A program made the translations under genes and the position numbers. This document shows, piece after piece, positions 55,563 through 64,000 of a stretch of 64,000 nucleotides of DNA. Below the pieces are notes generated by a model that searched no databases, was not told the origin of the DNA, and saw only the letters and a list, made by a program, of their open reading frames with translations. This DNA is from Halobacillus naozhouensis (lineage in GTDB: Bacteria; Bacillota; Bacilli; Bacillales; Halobacillaceae): positions 4,154,001 to 4,218,000 of the forward strand of contig NZ_CP121671.1 of assembly GCF_029714185.1 (NCBI RefSeq). The letters are read 5' to 3'. Position 1 is the first letter of the stretch. Every line of letters starts with the position of its first letter.

Positions 55563-56366
55563 ATGGCACATTTCATAGAAGTTGAAAAAAATGTAGAGCT
55601 TTTCGTTGAGGATATTGGTGAAGGACACCCAGTTGTTTTTATTCACGGCTGGCCTGTTAATCATGAGATGTTTGAGTATCAAATGAACGAGCTTCCGCAA
55701 AATGGTTATCGCTTTATCGGGATTGATCTAAGAGGTTTTGGAAAATCTGATAAGCCTGCATTTGGCTATGATTATGACACATTGGCCCATGATGTGAAAG
55801 TAATTGTAGAATATTTGCAGTTAGAAAGCTTTTTCCTTGCAGGATTTTCAATGGGGGGACCGATCTCGATTCGGTATGCGACTAAGTATGCGAATGATCA
55901 ATTTTCCAAGCTAATTCTAATAGGTGCAGCTGCCCCTAGTTTTACCCAAAGAGGTAATTACTCGTATGGAATGAAGAAAGAAGAAGTCGACGTTCTAATT
56001 GAAGCCATTAAAGAGGATCGGCCAGCTGCACTGACAGACTTTGGGTCAAATTTTTATCATTCAAATACCTCTGAAGCCTTGAATGGATGGTTTCTCAACC
56101 TTGGACTCAGGGCCTCTGCCCATGGAACAATTGGCTGCGCTAAGTCCTTAAGGGATGAAGACCTTCGGGAAGAACTCGAACACATTAGTGTACCTACATT
56201 AATTTTGCACGGTAAAAAAGACCAAATTTGCGACTATGAGTTCTCACAAGCCTTAGAGGAAGGTATTCATAATTCGACATTAGTTCCCTTTGAAGAAAGC
56301 GGTCATGGATTAATTTATGATGAAAAAGCGAAGTTCAATCAAGAATTGCTAAGTCTGTTGAAATAA
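55563..56366 (+). CDS. Alpha/beta hydrolase
   Basis: A 267-residue hydrolase with the oxyanion motif IHGWPVNHE, a nucleophile elbow GFSMGG (Ser near 100), acid in LHGKKDQIC and histidine in ESGHGLIYDE. The pattern is that of haloperoxidase-like esterases. Substrate is unknown. ATG at 55563 with AAGGAG upstream. Confidence 0.88.
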   Translation: MAHFIEVEKNVELFVEDIGEGHPVVFIHGWPVNHEMFEYQMNELPQNGYRFIGIDLRGFGKSDKPAFGYDYDTLAHDVKVIVEYLQLESFFLAGFSMGGPISIRYATKYANDQFSKLILIGAAAPSFTQRGNYSYGMKKEEVDVLIEAIKEDRPAALTDFGSNFYHSNTSEALNGWFLNLGLRASAHGTIGCAKSLRDEDLREELEHISVPTLILHGKKDQICDYEFSQALEEGIHNSTLVPFEESGHGLIYDEKAKFNQELLSLLK

Positions 56367-56474
56367 GCTCTATTTGCACAAGCAATAGGCTTCTTTGATG
56401 TTGAAAAAGAATCTCTAGTGTACCTAAAAATCATGTGCACTCCAAAACCATAAGATGAAGTTTGAGCTAAGATC

Positions 56475-56488
56475 ATTTCCCAGGAAAT
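56475..56488. promoter_or_regulatory. Noc-binding-site-like sequence
   Basis: ATTTCCCAGGAAAT matches the Noc consensus ATTTCCCGGGAAAT with one central mismatch. It lies in the gap between the hydrolase gene and rsmG. Confidence 0.5.
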
Positions 56489-56503
56489 ATTTAATATAAA
56501 AAA

Positions 56504-56528
56504 ATCCTTCCCATATACGGGGAAGGAT
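56504..56528 (-). terminator. Terminator after rsmG
   Basis: ATCCTTCCC (56504-56512) pairs with GGGAAGGAT (56520-56528), and the A run before it becomes a T run on the minus strand. Confidence 0.85.
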
Positions 56529-56546
56529 CTAATTCTATGATCACAA

Positions 56547-57263
56547 TTATTGAATCGGTGTTTTATTCGGAGTACCCGCTTTTCGTGGATATTTCTTAGG
56601 TGTCTTCCTGCGTTTTTCAATAATAGCGATATTACGCTCACTAGCTTCTTCGGGTAGTTCAAACGTATGAACCCTTTGTACTTCTCCACCAACCGTCTCA
56701 ATAGCAACTTGTGCTTCATCCATCTCGTCTTTTAAATTCGGGCCTTTCATTGCCATAAAATGCCCCCCCTTAGTTGCAAGTGGCAAGCATAGCTCACTTA
56801 AGACAGACATTCGTGCTACAGCGCGAGCCATCACTAAATCATAACCTTCTCGAAATTTAGCGTTTTTACCGAAATTCTCTGCACGATCATGATAAAAGGC
56901 GACATCGTTCAGTTCAAGTTCATGGGCTAAGTGATTCAAAAAGGTGATCCGCTTCTTTAAAGAATCGACAATTGTCACCTGCAAATGTGGAAAGACAATT
57001 TTTAAAGGGAGACTCGGAAATCCAGCTCCCGCTCCAACATCACAAATTCGAAGCGGTTTAGTGAAATCATGATAAAAGGCTGCGGTTAACGAATCATAGA
57101 AATGCTTTAAATAGACGCCTTCCTGATCTGTTATCGCTGTTAAGTTCATTTTGTCATTCCATTCGACTAAAATATGAAAATAGACTTGGAATTGCTGCTG
57201 CTGTTTTTCACTTAGTTCGATGCCTTGTTGTTGTAATGCGTTAAGAAAGGTTTGTTTATCCAT
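56547..57263 (-). CDS. rsmG: 16S rRNA (guanine-527 N7)-methyltransferase
   Basis: RsmG (GidB) methylates G527 of 16S rRNA; its loss gives low-level streptomycin resistance. The 238 residues contain the SAM motif ICDVGAGAGFPSLPLKI and IVDSLKKRITFL. It follows mnmG by 19 bp. A basic Pro-rich tail is typical. Confidence 0.97.
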   Translation of the reverse strand: MDKQTFLNALQQQGIELSEKQQQQFQVYFHILVEWNDKMNLTAITDQEGVYLKHFYDSLTAAFYHDFTKPLRICDVGAGAGFPSLPLKIVFPHLQVTIVDSLKKRITFLNHLAHELELNDVAFYHDRAENFGKNAKFREGYDLVMARAVARMSVLSELCLPLATKGGHFMAMKGPNLKDEMDEAQVAIETVGGEVQRVHTFELPEEASERNIAIIEKRRKTPKKYPRKAGTPNKTPIQ

Positions 57264-57282
57264 GAGTCCATCCTTTCACTAA

Positions 57283-59172
57283 TCATTCACCAGAAACACG
57301 GGCAATCTTGCCTTGCTCAATATATACAAGCAAGATTGAAACGTCTGATGGGTTTACTCCTGATATTCTTGAAGCCTGACCGACAGACAATGGACATACC
57401 GCCTTTAAACGGTCACGTGCTTCTGTAGCCAGTCCGTGGATATCGTCATAGTCAATGTCTTCTGGAATCTTTTTCGTTTCCATTTTACGCATACGCTCGA
57501 TTTGTTCCAAAGCTTTCTTAATATATCCGTAATACTTCACCTGTATTTCTACTTGCTCCGTCACGTCCTCCGGAAGATTTGCATCACTAGGAGAAACTTT
57601 TGCAATAAGGTCATAGTTCATTTCAGGTCGACGTAACAAATCAGTTGCCCGGACAGCTTCTTTTAATGGTGATCCGCCAGACTCATTAACAATCGCCTGT
57701 ACATCCTCTTCAGCTTTTAAAATGGTTTTCTCAAGACGGGATTTTTCTTCCTCAATGAGACGTTTCTTCTCTAGGAACCGTTCATAACGCTCGTCAGAGA
57801 TCGTACCGATTCGATGGCCAATCTCAGTTAAACGCAAGTCCGCATTATCGTGGCGCAGCATTAGTCGAAACTCGGCACGAGACGTAAGCAATCGATATGG
57901 TTCACCTGTTCCTTTAGTAACTAGGTCGTCGATCATCACACCAATGTAGCCTTGGGAGCGGTCTAAAATAAGCGTTTCTAAGTTCAGCGCTTTAGCTGCC
58001 GCGTTTATTCCGGCCATCATTCCCTGACCTGCTGCTTCTTCGTAGCCAGACGTACCATTGATTTGTCCAGCTGTGAACAGGCCGTTAATTTGTTTCGTTT
58101 CAAGAGTCGGCCATAATTGAGTAGGCACGACCGAATCATATTCAATGGCGTAGCCTGCCCGCATGATTTCGGCATTTTCAAGTCCTGGTACAGTCTTCAT
58201 CATTTCATTTTGCACATACTCAGGCAGTGAGGTTGAAAGACCTTGAACGTATACTTCCTCGGTGTCGCGGCCTTCTGGTTCAAGGAAGATTTGGTGGCGT
58301 GGTTTATCGTTGAAGCGTACCACTTTATCTTCAATGGAAGGGCAATAACGAGGACCCGTTCCTTTGATCATCCCTGAATACATGGCAGAAAGACCAAGGT
58401 TTTCATTAATTATTCTATGGGTTTCTTCATTCGTGTACGTTAACCAGCACGGTATTTGATCGGTGATGAATTCTGTCGTTTCATAAGAAAATGAACGTGG
58501 TTCCTCTTCTCCCGGCTGGATTTCTGTCTGCGAGTAATCAATCGTATGACTATTCACTCGCATTGGTGTACCTGTCTTAAAGCGAACCATTTCAACACCT
58601 AACTCTTCCAGGTGTTCGGAAAGCGTTACTGAAGTCCGCTGGTTGTTTGGACCACTTTCATAAGCTAGGTCGCCGATGATTACCTTCCCACGCATAAACG
58701 TACCTGTAGTTACGATTACCGTCGGTGCATAGTAAGCTGCTTTTGTTTCAGTAACAACCCCTTTGATTTGGTTATCTTCCACTATTAGCTTCTCTACCAT
58801 ACCCTGGCGCAAGGTCAGGTTTTCCTGGTTCTCTAGGATTCGTTTCATCTCTTTAATATATAGAGGTTTATCAGCCTGGGCTCTTAAAGCACGAACAGCT
58901 GGACCTTTCCTTGTATTAAGCAAACGCATCTGAATATGCGTTTTATCAATCACTTTTCCCATGGCGCCGCCTAAAGCGTCTATTTCACGTACGACAATCC
59001 CTTTAGCCGGTCCGCCAATCGACGGGTTACACGGCATAAACGCCACCATATCAAGATTAAGTGTAAGCATAAGCGTTTTTGCCCCACGTTTAGCGGAGGC
59101 AATTGCCGCTTCAACTCCAGCATGACCGGCACCAATAACAATTACATCATAATGCCCTGCATCGTAAGTCAT
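57283..59172 (-). CDS. mnmG: tRNA uridine 5-carboxymethylaminomethyl modification enzyme MnmG (GidA)
   Basis: The FAD enzyme that with MnmE modifies the wobble uridine. The 629 residues begin with the FAD motif VIGAGHAGVEAA, have CNPSIGGPAKG with the active Cys, and the insertion GTGPRYCPSIEDKV. The C-terminal helical domain binds MnmE. It follows mnmE. Confidence 0.98.
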   Translation of the reverse strand: MTYDAGHYDVIVIGAGHAGVEAAIASAKRGAKTLMLTLNLDMVAFMPCNPSIGGPAKGIVVREIDALGGAMGKVIDKTHIQMRLLNTRKGPAVRALRAQADKPLYIKEMKRILENQENLTLRQGMVEKLIVEDNQIKGVVTETKAAYYAPTVIVTTGTFMRGKVIIGDLAYESGPNNQRTSVTLSEHLEELGVEMVRFKTGTPMRVNSHTIDYSQTEIQPGEEEPRSFSYETTEFITDQIPCWLTYTNEETHRIINENLGLSAMYSGMIKGTGPRYCPSIEDKVVRFNDKPRHQIFLEPEGRDTEEVYVQGLSTSLPEYVQNEMMKTVPGLENAEIMRAGYAIEYDSVVPTQLWPTLETKQINGLFTAGQINGTSGYEEAAGQGMMAGINAAAKALNLETLILDRSQGYIGVMIDDLVTKGTGEPYRLLTSRAEFRLMLRHDNADLRLTEIGHRIGTISDERYERFLEKKRLIEEEKSRLEKTILKAEEDVQAIVNESGGSPLKEAVRATDLLRRPEMNYDLIAKVSPSDANLPEDVTEQVEIQVKYYGYIKKALEQIERMRKMETKKIPEDIDYDDIHGLATEARDRLKAVCPLSVGQASRISGVNPSDVSILLVYIEQGKIARVSGE

Positions 59173-59239
59173 TTTGGTTGTCTCTCCTTTTAAATAACTG
59201 TTCTAAACTACGACTAGTTGTTTTGAACAATTTATTTCT

Positions 59240-60616
59240 TTATTTCCCTAAACAAAATTGCGAGAACAATTGATCAATCAAACTTTCATGGACGGCATCC
59301 CCGATGATTTCGCCGAGAATTTCCCATGTTCGAGTAACATCGATTTGAACAACATCTATCGGTACTCCCATTTCCATACCGTTTTGCGCATCCTCTAAAG
59401 CTTCCTTTGCTTGCTTGAGAAGCTGGACGTGCCGTACATTGGAGACATAAGTCATATCGCCGGCGTCCAAATCACCTTCAAAAAACGTATTGGCAATAGC
59501 ATTTTCAAGTTGATCGATGCCTTCTTCACGAATTAATGCTGTCGTAATCACTGGATGGTCTTCTGCTAATCTTTCAACTTCAGAAAGATCCAATCTTGGT
59601 TCAAGATCCATCTTATTGACAATCACAATGATGTTCATATCATGGACAGCCTCAAATAATTTCCTGTCTTCCTCTGTCAGTTCATCTCCATAGTTTAACA
59701 CAAGGAGAATGAGATCTGCCTCTTTTAATACTTGTCTGGATCGTTCAACACCAATACGTTCAACAATGTCTTCGGTTTCGCGTATTCCAGCTGTGTCAAC
59801 AAGCCGTAGTGGAACACCGCGGACGTTAACATACTCTTCGATCACATCACGCGTTGTCCCGGGCACTTCTGTAACAATTGCTTTATTTTCATGCACGAGA
59901 GCGTTCATAAGGGAAGATTTACCGACATTGGGGCGGCCGATAATGGCCGTTCCTAACCCCTCTCGTAAAATCTTTCCCTGCCGTGCGGTTTCTAGCAGCT
60001 GGGTCACCTCTGCATGAACTTCTTTCGTCTTTTCACGCATCATCTCATTCGACATTTCCTCAACATCGTCGTATTCAGGGTAATCAATATTTACTTCGAC
60101 ATGTGCTAGAGTTTCAAGCAACTTTTGTCTTAAGTCTTGGATCAGGTTTGATAAACGTCCATCCATTTGCTTAAGTGCAACGTTCATGGCTCGGTCTGTT
60201 TTAGCACGGATTAAATCCATCACTGCTTCAGCCTGTGATAAATCAATTCGACCATTTAGAAAAGCTCGTTTCGTGAACTCCCCTGGCTCTGCTAAACGGG
60301 CTCCTTTTGCTAAAACAATTTCAAGTACTCGATTTACAGAGACAAGTCCGCCATGACAATTAATCTCCACGATATCTTCCCGTGTAAATGTTTTCGGCGC
60401 CCGCATAATTGAGACCATAACTTCTTCGGCTACTTCACCCGTTTCAGGATCAATGATTTTGCCATAATGCATCGTATGGGAATCTACGTTATTCAAATTC
60501 TTTCCTTCAAATAAGCTTGCTGCAATTGCTCCAGCTTCAGGACCACTCAAACGGACAATGGCTATAGCTCCCTCTCCCATTGGGGTTGAAATCGCTGTAA
60601 TTGTATCGCCTTCCAT
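59240..60616 (-). CDS. mnmE: tRNA modification GTPase MnmE (TrmE, ThdF)
   Basis: A 458-residue GTPase partner of MnmG. The N-terminal folate-binding domain begins TITAISTPMGEGAIAIVRLSG; the G domain has GRPNVGKSSLMNAL, TTRDVIEE, DTAGIRE and NKMD; the protein ends FCLGK, the usual C-terminal Cys motif. ATG at 60616 follows AGGAGGTGACC. Confidence 0.98.
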   Translation of the reverse strand: MEGDTITAISTPMGEGAIAIVRLSGPEAGAIAASLFEGKNLNNVDSHTMHYGKIIDPETGEVAEEVMVSIMRAPKTFTREDIVEINCHGGLVSVNRVLEIVLAKGARLAEPGEFTKRAFLNGRIDLSQAEAVMDLIRAKTDRAMNVALKQMDGRLSNLIQDLRQKLLETLAHVEVNIDYPEYDDVEEMSNEMMREKTKEVHAEVTQLLETARQGKILREGLGTAIIGRPNVGKSSLMNALVHENKAIVTEVPGTTRDVIEEYVNVRGVPLRLVDTAGIRETEDIVERIGVERSRQVLKEADLILLVLNYGDELTEEDRKLFEAVHDMNIIVIVNKMDLEPRLDLSEVERLAEDHPVITTALIREEGIDQLENAIANTFFEGDLDAGDMTYVSNVRHVQLLKQAKEALEDAQNGMEMGVPIDVVQIDVTRTWEILGEIIGDAVHESLIDQLFSQFCLGK

Positions 60617-60652
60617 GCGCGGTCACCTCCTTTATCTTTGCATCATTTATAG

Positions 60653-60768
60653 TTATCCACATATGTTAGAATTATTGAAGTCACTAACATATTAGATTAT
60701 CACATCACCAAAGGTTTGAAAAGATATCAACAGGTAATCTCGTACAAAATAGTATAAACTTATCCACA
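60653..60768 (+). other. Pair of perfect DnaA boxes between jag and mnmE
   Basis: TTATCCACA occurs at 60653-60661 and 60760-60768, both on the plus strand, 3 kb from the main oriC. Flanking sequence is AT-rich. Confidence 0.75.
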
Positions 60769-60809
60769 TGTGCATATCTTTTTTTCAACTTAAAGGTATA
60801 CACTAAAAA

Positions 60810-60843
60810 AATACTTCTGCCAAATCACTTTGACAGAAGTATT
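60810..60843 (-). terminator. Terminator after jag
   Basis: AATACTTCTG pairs with CAGAAGTATT perfectly, with an A run on the left that reads as T on the minus strand. Confidence 0.85.
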
Positions 60844-60852
60844 GATGAAAAC

Positions 60853-61470
60853 CTATATTGGACGAATAATGATATGTCGTTTAGGATCTTTACCAGCTGA
60901 ATCAGTCTCTACTTTTTGATAATCTTGCAGCTTTGCATGGATAATCTTTCTTTCGTACGAGGGCATCGGTTCAAGTTTTACTACATCATTCGTTCTTATC
61001 GCTTTATCAGCTAATCGATCCGCCAGTGTTTCCAATGTTTCTTGCCGCCTGGCACGATAGCCTTCTGCATCAAGCATAATAGTGTAAAATTGATCGGACT
61101 CACGATTGATCGCAAGTTGAGCTAGATATTGTAATGAATTCAATGTTTGTCCACGTTTTCCAATAAGCATAGCGATCTTATCACCAGTAAGTTCAATGGA
61201 AATATCCCGACCCCTTGCCTCAGTTTTTACTTGAACAGGTGAACCCATTTGTGCTGCTACTTCTAAGATAAATGATTCAGCGTCCTGCACAGGATCCTTC
61301 ATAATTGAAACTTTAACAATTGCTGGTTTCGTTCCAAAAACTCCAAAAAATCCTTTCTTACCTTCATCAATGACTTCAATATTTACCTGGTCTCTTGATG
61401 TCTGTAATTGCTCTAATGCTGATTGGACCGCTTCTTCAACTGTATTTCCAGTAGCAGTCATCTCTCTCAC
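60853..61470 (-). CDS. jag: RNA-binding protein Jag (KhpB, SpoIIIJ-associated)
   Basis: A 205-residue protein with a Jag-N domain (MREMTATGNTVEEAVQSAL), a KH domain with IGKRGQTLNSLQYL and an R3H domain (ADRLADKAIR, EPMPSYERKIIH). It acts with KhpA in RNA control and cell wall elongation. The GTG at 61470 overlaps the spoIIIJ stop as GTGA, so they are coupled. Confidence 0.96.
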   Translation of the reverse strand: MREMTATGNTVEEAVQSALEQLQTSRDQVNIEVIDEGKKGFFGVFGTKPAIVKVSIMKDPVQDAESFILEVAAQMGSPVQVKTEARGRDISIELTGDKIAMLIGKRGQTLNSLQYLAQLAINRESDQFYTIMLDAEGYRARRQETLETLADRLADKAIRTNDVVKLEPMPSYERKIIHAKLQDYQKVETDSAGKDPKRHIIIRPI

Positions 61471-62228
61471 TTAGCCGTGCCCCCTGTCGTATCCTTCATC
61501 ATTGGTTTACGAATAAATAGTGTTTGTAAAATCATGACAATGTTACCTACAATCCAGTATAGAGCCAGTGCTGATGGGAAGAAGAAAGCAAATGTACCGA
61601 TCATTAACGGCATAATATATAACATCATTTGCATTTGCGGGTTCTGTCCTGCTGCCCCGCCAGCCATCATAAGTTTTTGCTGTAAAAACGTGGTAGCTGC
61701 TGTCAAAATGGCTAAAAATGGATCAGATTGACCTAATTCCATCCATAGAAAGCTATGTGTCTGAATCGTTTCCGTACGCATAATCGCATGATAAAAACCA
61801 ATTAAAATAGGCATTTGTACGACGATCGGTAAACAACCTGCTAACGGATTAACCCCATTCTTTTGAAAAAGCTGCATTGTTTCTTGCTGTAATTTCTGTT
61901 GAGATTGTGCATCTTTAGAACTGTACTTTGAGCGCAGCTCTTGAAGCTGCGGCTGAATATCTTGCATAGCTTTGGAACTTTTCAATTGTTTAACGTTTAA
62001 CGGCAATAACACAAGTCGAATTATAATCGTTACAACAATAATAGATAACCCGTAGTTTCCCCCTGTTGAATCAGCAAAGAACTGCAGTGTCTGGGATAAG
62101 GGGAATACGATATATTCATTCCAGAACCCTTCACTTTCAGCAGTTATTTCCTGGTTTACTTGAGTACACCCGGATAAAAGCGTAAGCACACCTGTCATGG
62201 CAAGTAATGCTATCATTTTGTTACGCAA
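61467..62228 (-). CDS. spoIIIJ: Membrane protein insertase YidC1 (SpoIIIJ)
   Basis: The 253-residue insertase starts with TTG at 62228 after AGGAGG. It has a lipoprotein signal ending LLSGC, then five membrane segments with the family signatures GLSIIVVTIIIRLVLLPLN and LPIVVQMPILIGFYHAI. It inserts proteins and is needed for forespore sigma-G activity. Confidence 0.95.
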   Translation of the reverse strand: MRNKMIALLAMTGVLTLLSGCTQVNQEITAESEGFWNEYIVFPLSQTLQFFADSTGGNYGLSIIVVTIIIRLVLLPLNVKQLKSSKAMQDIQPQLQELRSKYSSKDAQSQQKLQQETMQLFQKNGVNPLAGCLPIVVQMPILIGFYHAIMRTETIQTHSFLWMELGQSDPFLAILTAATTFLQQKLMMAGGAAGQNPQMQMMLYIMPLMIGTFAFFFPSALALYWIVGNIVMILQTLFIRKPMMKDTTGGTAK

Positions 62229-62365
62229 CGTCGTTCCTCCTAACTCTATCACTTTCACTTTTTCTCTACCCAATAGTGTAGCACTATTTCATATGATAAT
62301 TCTATATATTAATGGTCAAAAAATGCTGGATAAACGGATCCAGTCCATTCCCCTATCCTCATAAG

Positions 62366-62719
62366 TTACTTTCGTCTTTTTTTCTTCAGTACTTTAGATC
62401 GGGATAACACATGCGTTAAGCTGCTTTTCACTTCATGATAACTCATTTTATATGTGGGTTTTCTAGCAATAATTACGAAATCAAACTGTGAAGGTAATTC
62501 CAGCTCAAGCTCATGAAAGGCTTGTCTTAAGTATCGTTTGATTTGGTTTCTTACTACAGCAGTTCCAATCTTTTTACTGACAGACAACCCAATGCGGAAA
62601 TGTGGTTGATGCTGTTTTTTTAGATAGTAAATAACGAGTTGTCGATTAGCGAATGACTGACCATGTTGGAATACTTGCTGAAATTCTTCATTTTTTTTAA
62701 TTCGGTACGATTTCTTCAT
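62366..62719 (-). CDS. rnpA: Ribonuclease P protein component
   Basis: A 117-residue basic protein that helps RNase P RNA process pre-tRNA. The signature RNR-type segment reads VRNQIKRYLRQAFHE; the start is KSYRIKKNEEFQQVFQHG. It lies between rpmH and spoIIIJ, the canonical order. Confidence 0.97.
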   Translation of the reverse strand: MKKSYRIKKNEEFQQVFQHGQSFANRQLVIYYLKKQHQPHFRIGLSVSKKIGTAVVRNQIKRYLRQAFHELELELPSQFDFVIIARKPTYKMSYHEVKSSLTHVLSRSKVLKKKRRK

Positions 62720-62846
62720 GGAACAATGACCCCCGTGATTAGGTAAAGCTCAAAATGTACCCGGCATTCATTAGAGAATTTAATTTATCCATAACGATCG
62801 ATCTCTTATCCCAGGCTCATTCGGCTATCACTAAACTAGAAAAAAA

Positions 62847-62868
62847 GACCACTGATTTGTTCAGTGGC
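62847..62868 (-). terminator. Hairpin after rpmH
   Basis: CCACTGA pairs with TCAGTGG, abutting the rpmH stop, with six A residues before it (T on the minus strand). It may attenuate reading into rnpA. Confidence 0.75.
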
Positions 62869-63003
62869 CTATGCTGATAATACTTTTCTTCCTTTACGGC
62901 GGCGGCGAGCAAGAACGTTACGTCCATTCTTAGTGCTCATACGATTACGGAAGCCGTGTACTTTCTTACGCTTACGGTTATTTGGTTGAAATGTGCGTTT
63001 CAT
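62869..63003 (-). CDS. rpmH: 50S ribosomal protein L34
   Basis: A 44-residue very basic protein: MKRTFQPNNRKRKKVHGFR at the start, LARRRRKGRKVLSA at the end, as in all L34. ATG at 63003 has AGGAGGTGT upstream. It marks the origin-proximal gene left of dnaA. Confidence 0.98.
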   Translation of the reverse strand: MKRTFQPNNRKRKKVHGFRNRMSTKNGRNVLARRRRKGRKVLSA

Positions 63004-63667
63004 TATATATACACCTCCTGAGGGAAATTTCCACTACATATACTTTAAAGGCAGTCCCGATAATTATAATCAATCACCAGATATGTGTCAATAACCCTTT
63101 AATTAACTCAGATACTAAGTTCCTATATATGACCCTGCTATATAACAGAAACTGTTGCATAACAATGCTCGGAATTTGTTCTTTAAAGACGAACATTCAC
63201 AGGGGATGTGTATAATTTTTCGACTTTATTTTTCTATCCACAGCAAATATCGACAAGTTTATCACAAAATATAGTGCTGTGGACAAAAATAATCTACAAG
63301 TTGTTGAGATTGTGGATAAGCTTACAGAAACCATTGCAACAATACAGTTTATCTGATATTATATTTGTGTTTAACAGTGAAATATTGATCTCGGCAAAAT
63401 TACTTATACACAATTTGTGGATAAGCTGTGGACAGTTATTAACATGACTGTTTACAGACTTTTGCACAAGGGTGTGGATAATGGAAATAACATTCTCAAA
63501 ATCTATGATTGCAACTATTTATTATCCACACTCACCTTAGATGATCAGACAAGACAACTCTATACAGCTATGAAACAATTGCCTTTCTATCCTTTTATCT
63601 ACGTTCGAAAAAGAGAACGAAAGGCTTTTTTTGTTCCCTAACTTATCACGAAGAAAGGGGTGAAAAT
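63004..63667. other. oriC: oriC, upstream segment (DnaA boxes between rpmH and dnaA)
   Basis: An AT-rich gene-free stretch with six perfect TTATNCACA boxes: 63207-63215 (-), 63311-63319 (-), 63404-63412 (+), 63416-63424 (-), 63473-63481 (-) and 63532-63540 (+). One-mismatch boxes are at 63234-63242 (+) and 63278-63286 (-). It corresponds to the incA/incB part of the bipartite Bacillus origin; the unwinding part past dnaA is outside the window. The boxes probably also mediate DnaA autorepression. Confidence 0.93.
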
Positions 63668-64000
63668 TTGGAAAACATCCACGAACTTTGGGACAATACC
63701 CTGGAAAAAATGAAAGAAAAAATTAGTAAACCAAGCTTTGAGACTTGGCTTAAAGCTACCAAGGCTGATTCATTAAAAGAAAATACATTAACGATCGTAG
63801 CTCCTAATGAGTTCGCCCGTGATTGGCTTGAAAATCAGTATGAAGGATTGATTACCGAAACACTTCATGAGGTGACTGGCGCTGAATTAGTTACTAAATT
63901 TATCATTCCAGAAACGAAAGACGACTCATTGGAAGATGTAAAGCTTTCATCTAAGAAGGTTTCAAATGAAAAAAATAATGAAACAGAAGAGTTTACACAG
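63668..64000 (+). CDS. dnaA: Chromosomal replication initiator DnaA (N-terminal part)
   Basis: The first 111 codons are present; the rest is beyond the window. It starts with TTG at 63668 after AAAGGGGTG and reads LENIHELWDNTLEKM and SKPSFETWLKAT, the domain I signature, then the start of the flexible linker. DnaA melts oriC and loads the helicase. The TTG start would hold translation low. Confidence 0.97.
   Translation, partial: MENIHELWDNTLEKMKEKISKPSFETWLKATKADSLKENTLTIVAPNEFARDWLENQYEGLITETLHEVTGAELVTKFIIPETKDDSLEDVKLSSKKVSNEKNNETEEFTQ

Overview
This window reads as the replication-origin-proximal left arm of a low-GC, endospore-forming member of the Bacillaceae. It ends inside dnaA. Reading leftward from dnaA it carries the conserved block rpmH-rnpA-spoIIIJ-jag-mnmE-mnmG-rsmG, then noc-parA-parB with parS sites, yyaC, a MscS channel, yyzM, ychF, rpsF-ssb-rpsR, yybS-gdpP-rplI-dnaB, purA, two tRNA genes, the walRKHIJ-htrA operon and rlmH. 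This matches the Bacillus subtilis order around 0 degrees, with interruptions. Sporulation genes (spoIIIJ, jag, yyaC, a gerW-like gene) support a spore former. A Halobacillus/Pontibacillus-type relative is my best guess, but that is inference.

Layout. 1-6919 is accessory: the tail of a membrane-protein gene, a protein with an EspG-like layout, a large SF2 helicase with two C-terminal membrane segments, and a type VII secretion (LXG) toxin module. That module has two small helical partner proteins (YwqH- and YwqI-like), an LXG protein with a glycine-zipper C-terminus, and a multi-spanning membrane protein that is probably its immunity partner. 7247-8512 is a lysine-riboswitch-controlled dapA. 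8683-11378 holds yuiD, fdhD, the remnant of a drug transporter, and a dus gene whose base use differs from its neighbours. 11603-17094 holds rlmH, an M48 protease, asnB and a frameshifted threonine aldolase gene. 17244-17558 is a dense DnaA-box cluster about 46 kb from dnaA. 17644-26049 is the cell-wall homeostasis operon and a LysM/G5/M23 envelope protein. 26440-31474 has a stress-type SDR, tRNA-Phe, tRNA-Asp, a LOG-family gene, purA with two PurBoxes, and a DeoR/HAD pair. 31646-36441 is dnaB-rplI-gdpP-yybS. 36593-41330 has a PHP phosphatase, an orphan OppA lipoprotein, and the divergent hmp/nsrR nitric-oxide defence pair.

41394-50183 is core: ribosomal proteins, SSB, YchF, the ParABS/Noc chromosome segregation genes and YyaC. 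50184-56366 is a segment of accessory genes placed between noc and rsmG, genes that adjoin in B. subtilis: a decayed gene, a small unknown gene, an M19 dipeptidase, a GerW-like protein, a YtxH-like protein, a second SDR, a phosphodiesterase and a hydrolase. 56547-63003 is tRNA and rRNA modification, membrane insertion, RNase P protein and L34. 63004-63667 is the upstream part of oriC, rich in DnaA boxes, and dnaA starts with TTG at 63668.

The most notable points are the LXG glycine-zipper toxin module and its possible EspG-like neighbour, the membrane-anchored helicase, the ectopic DnaA-box cluster, and a 30-bp palindrome built around parS. Gene names rest on motifs recognised by eye; no database search was run.
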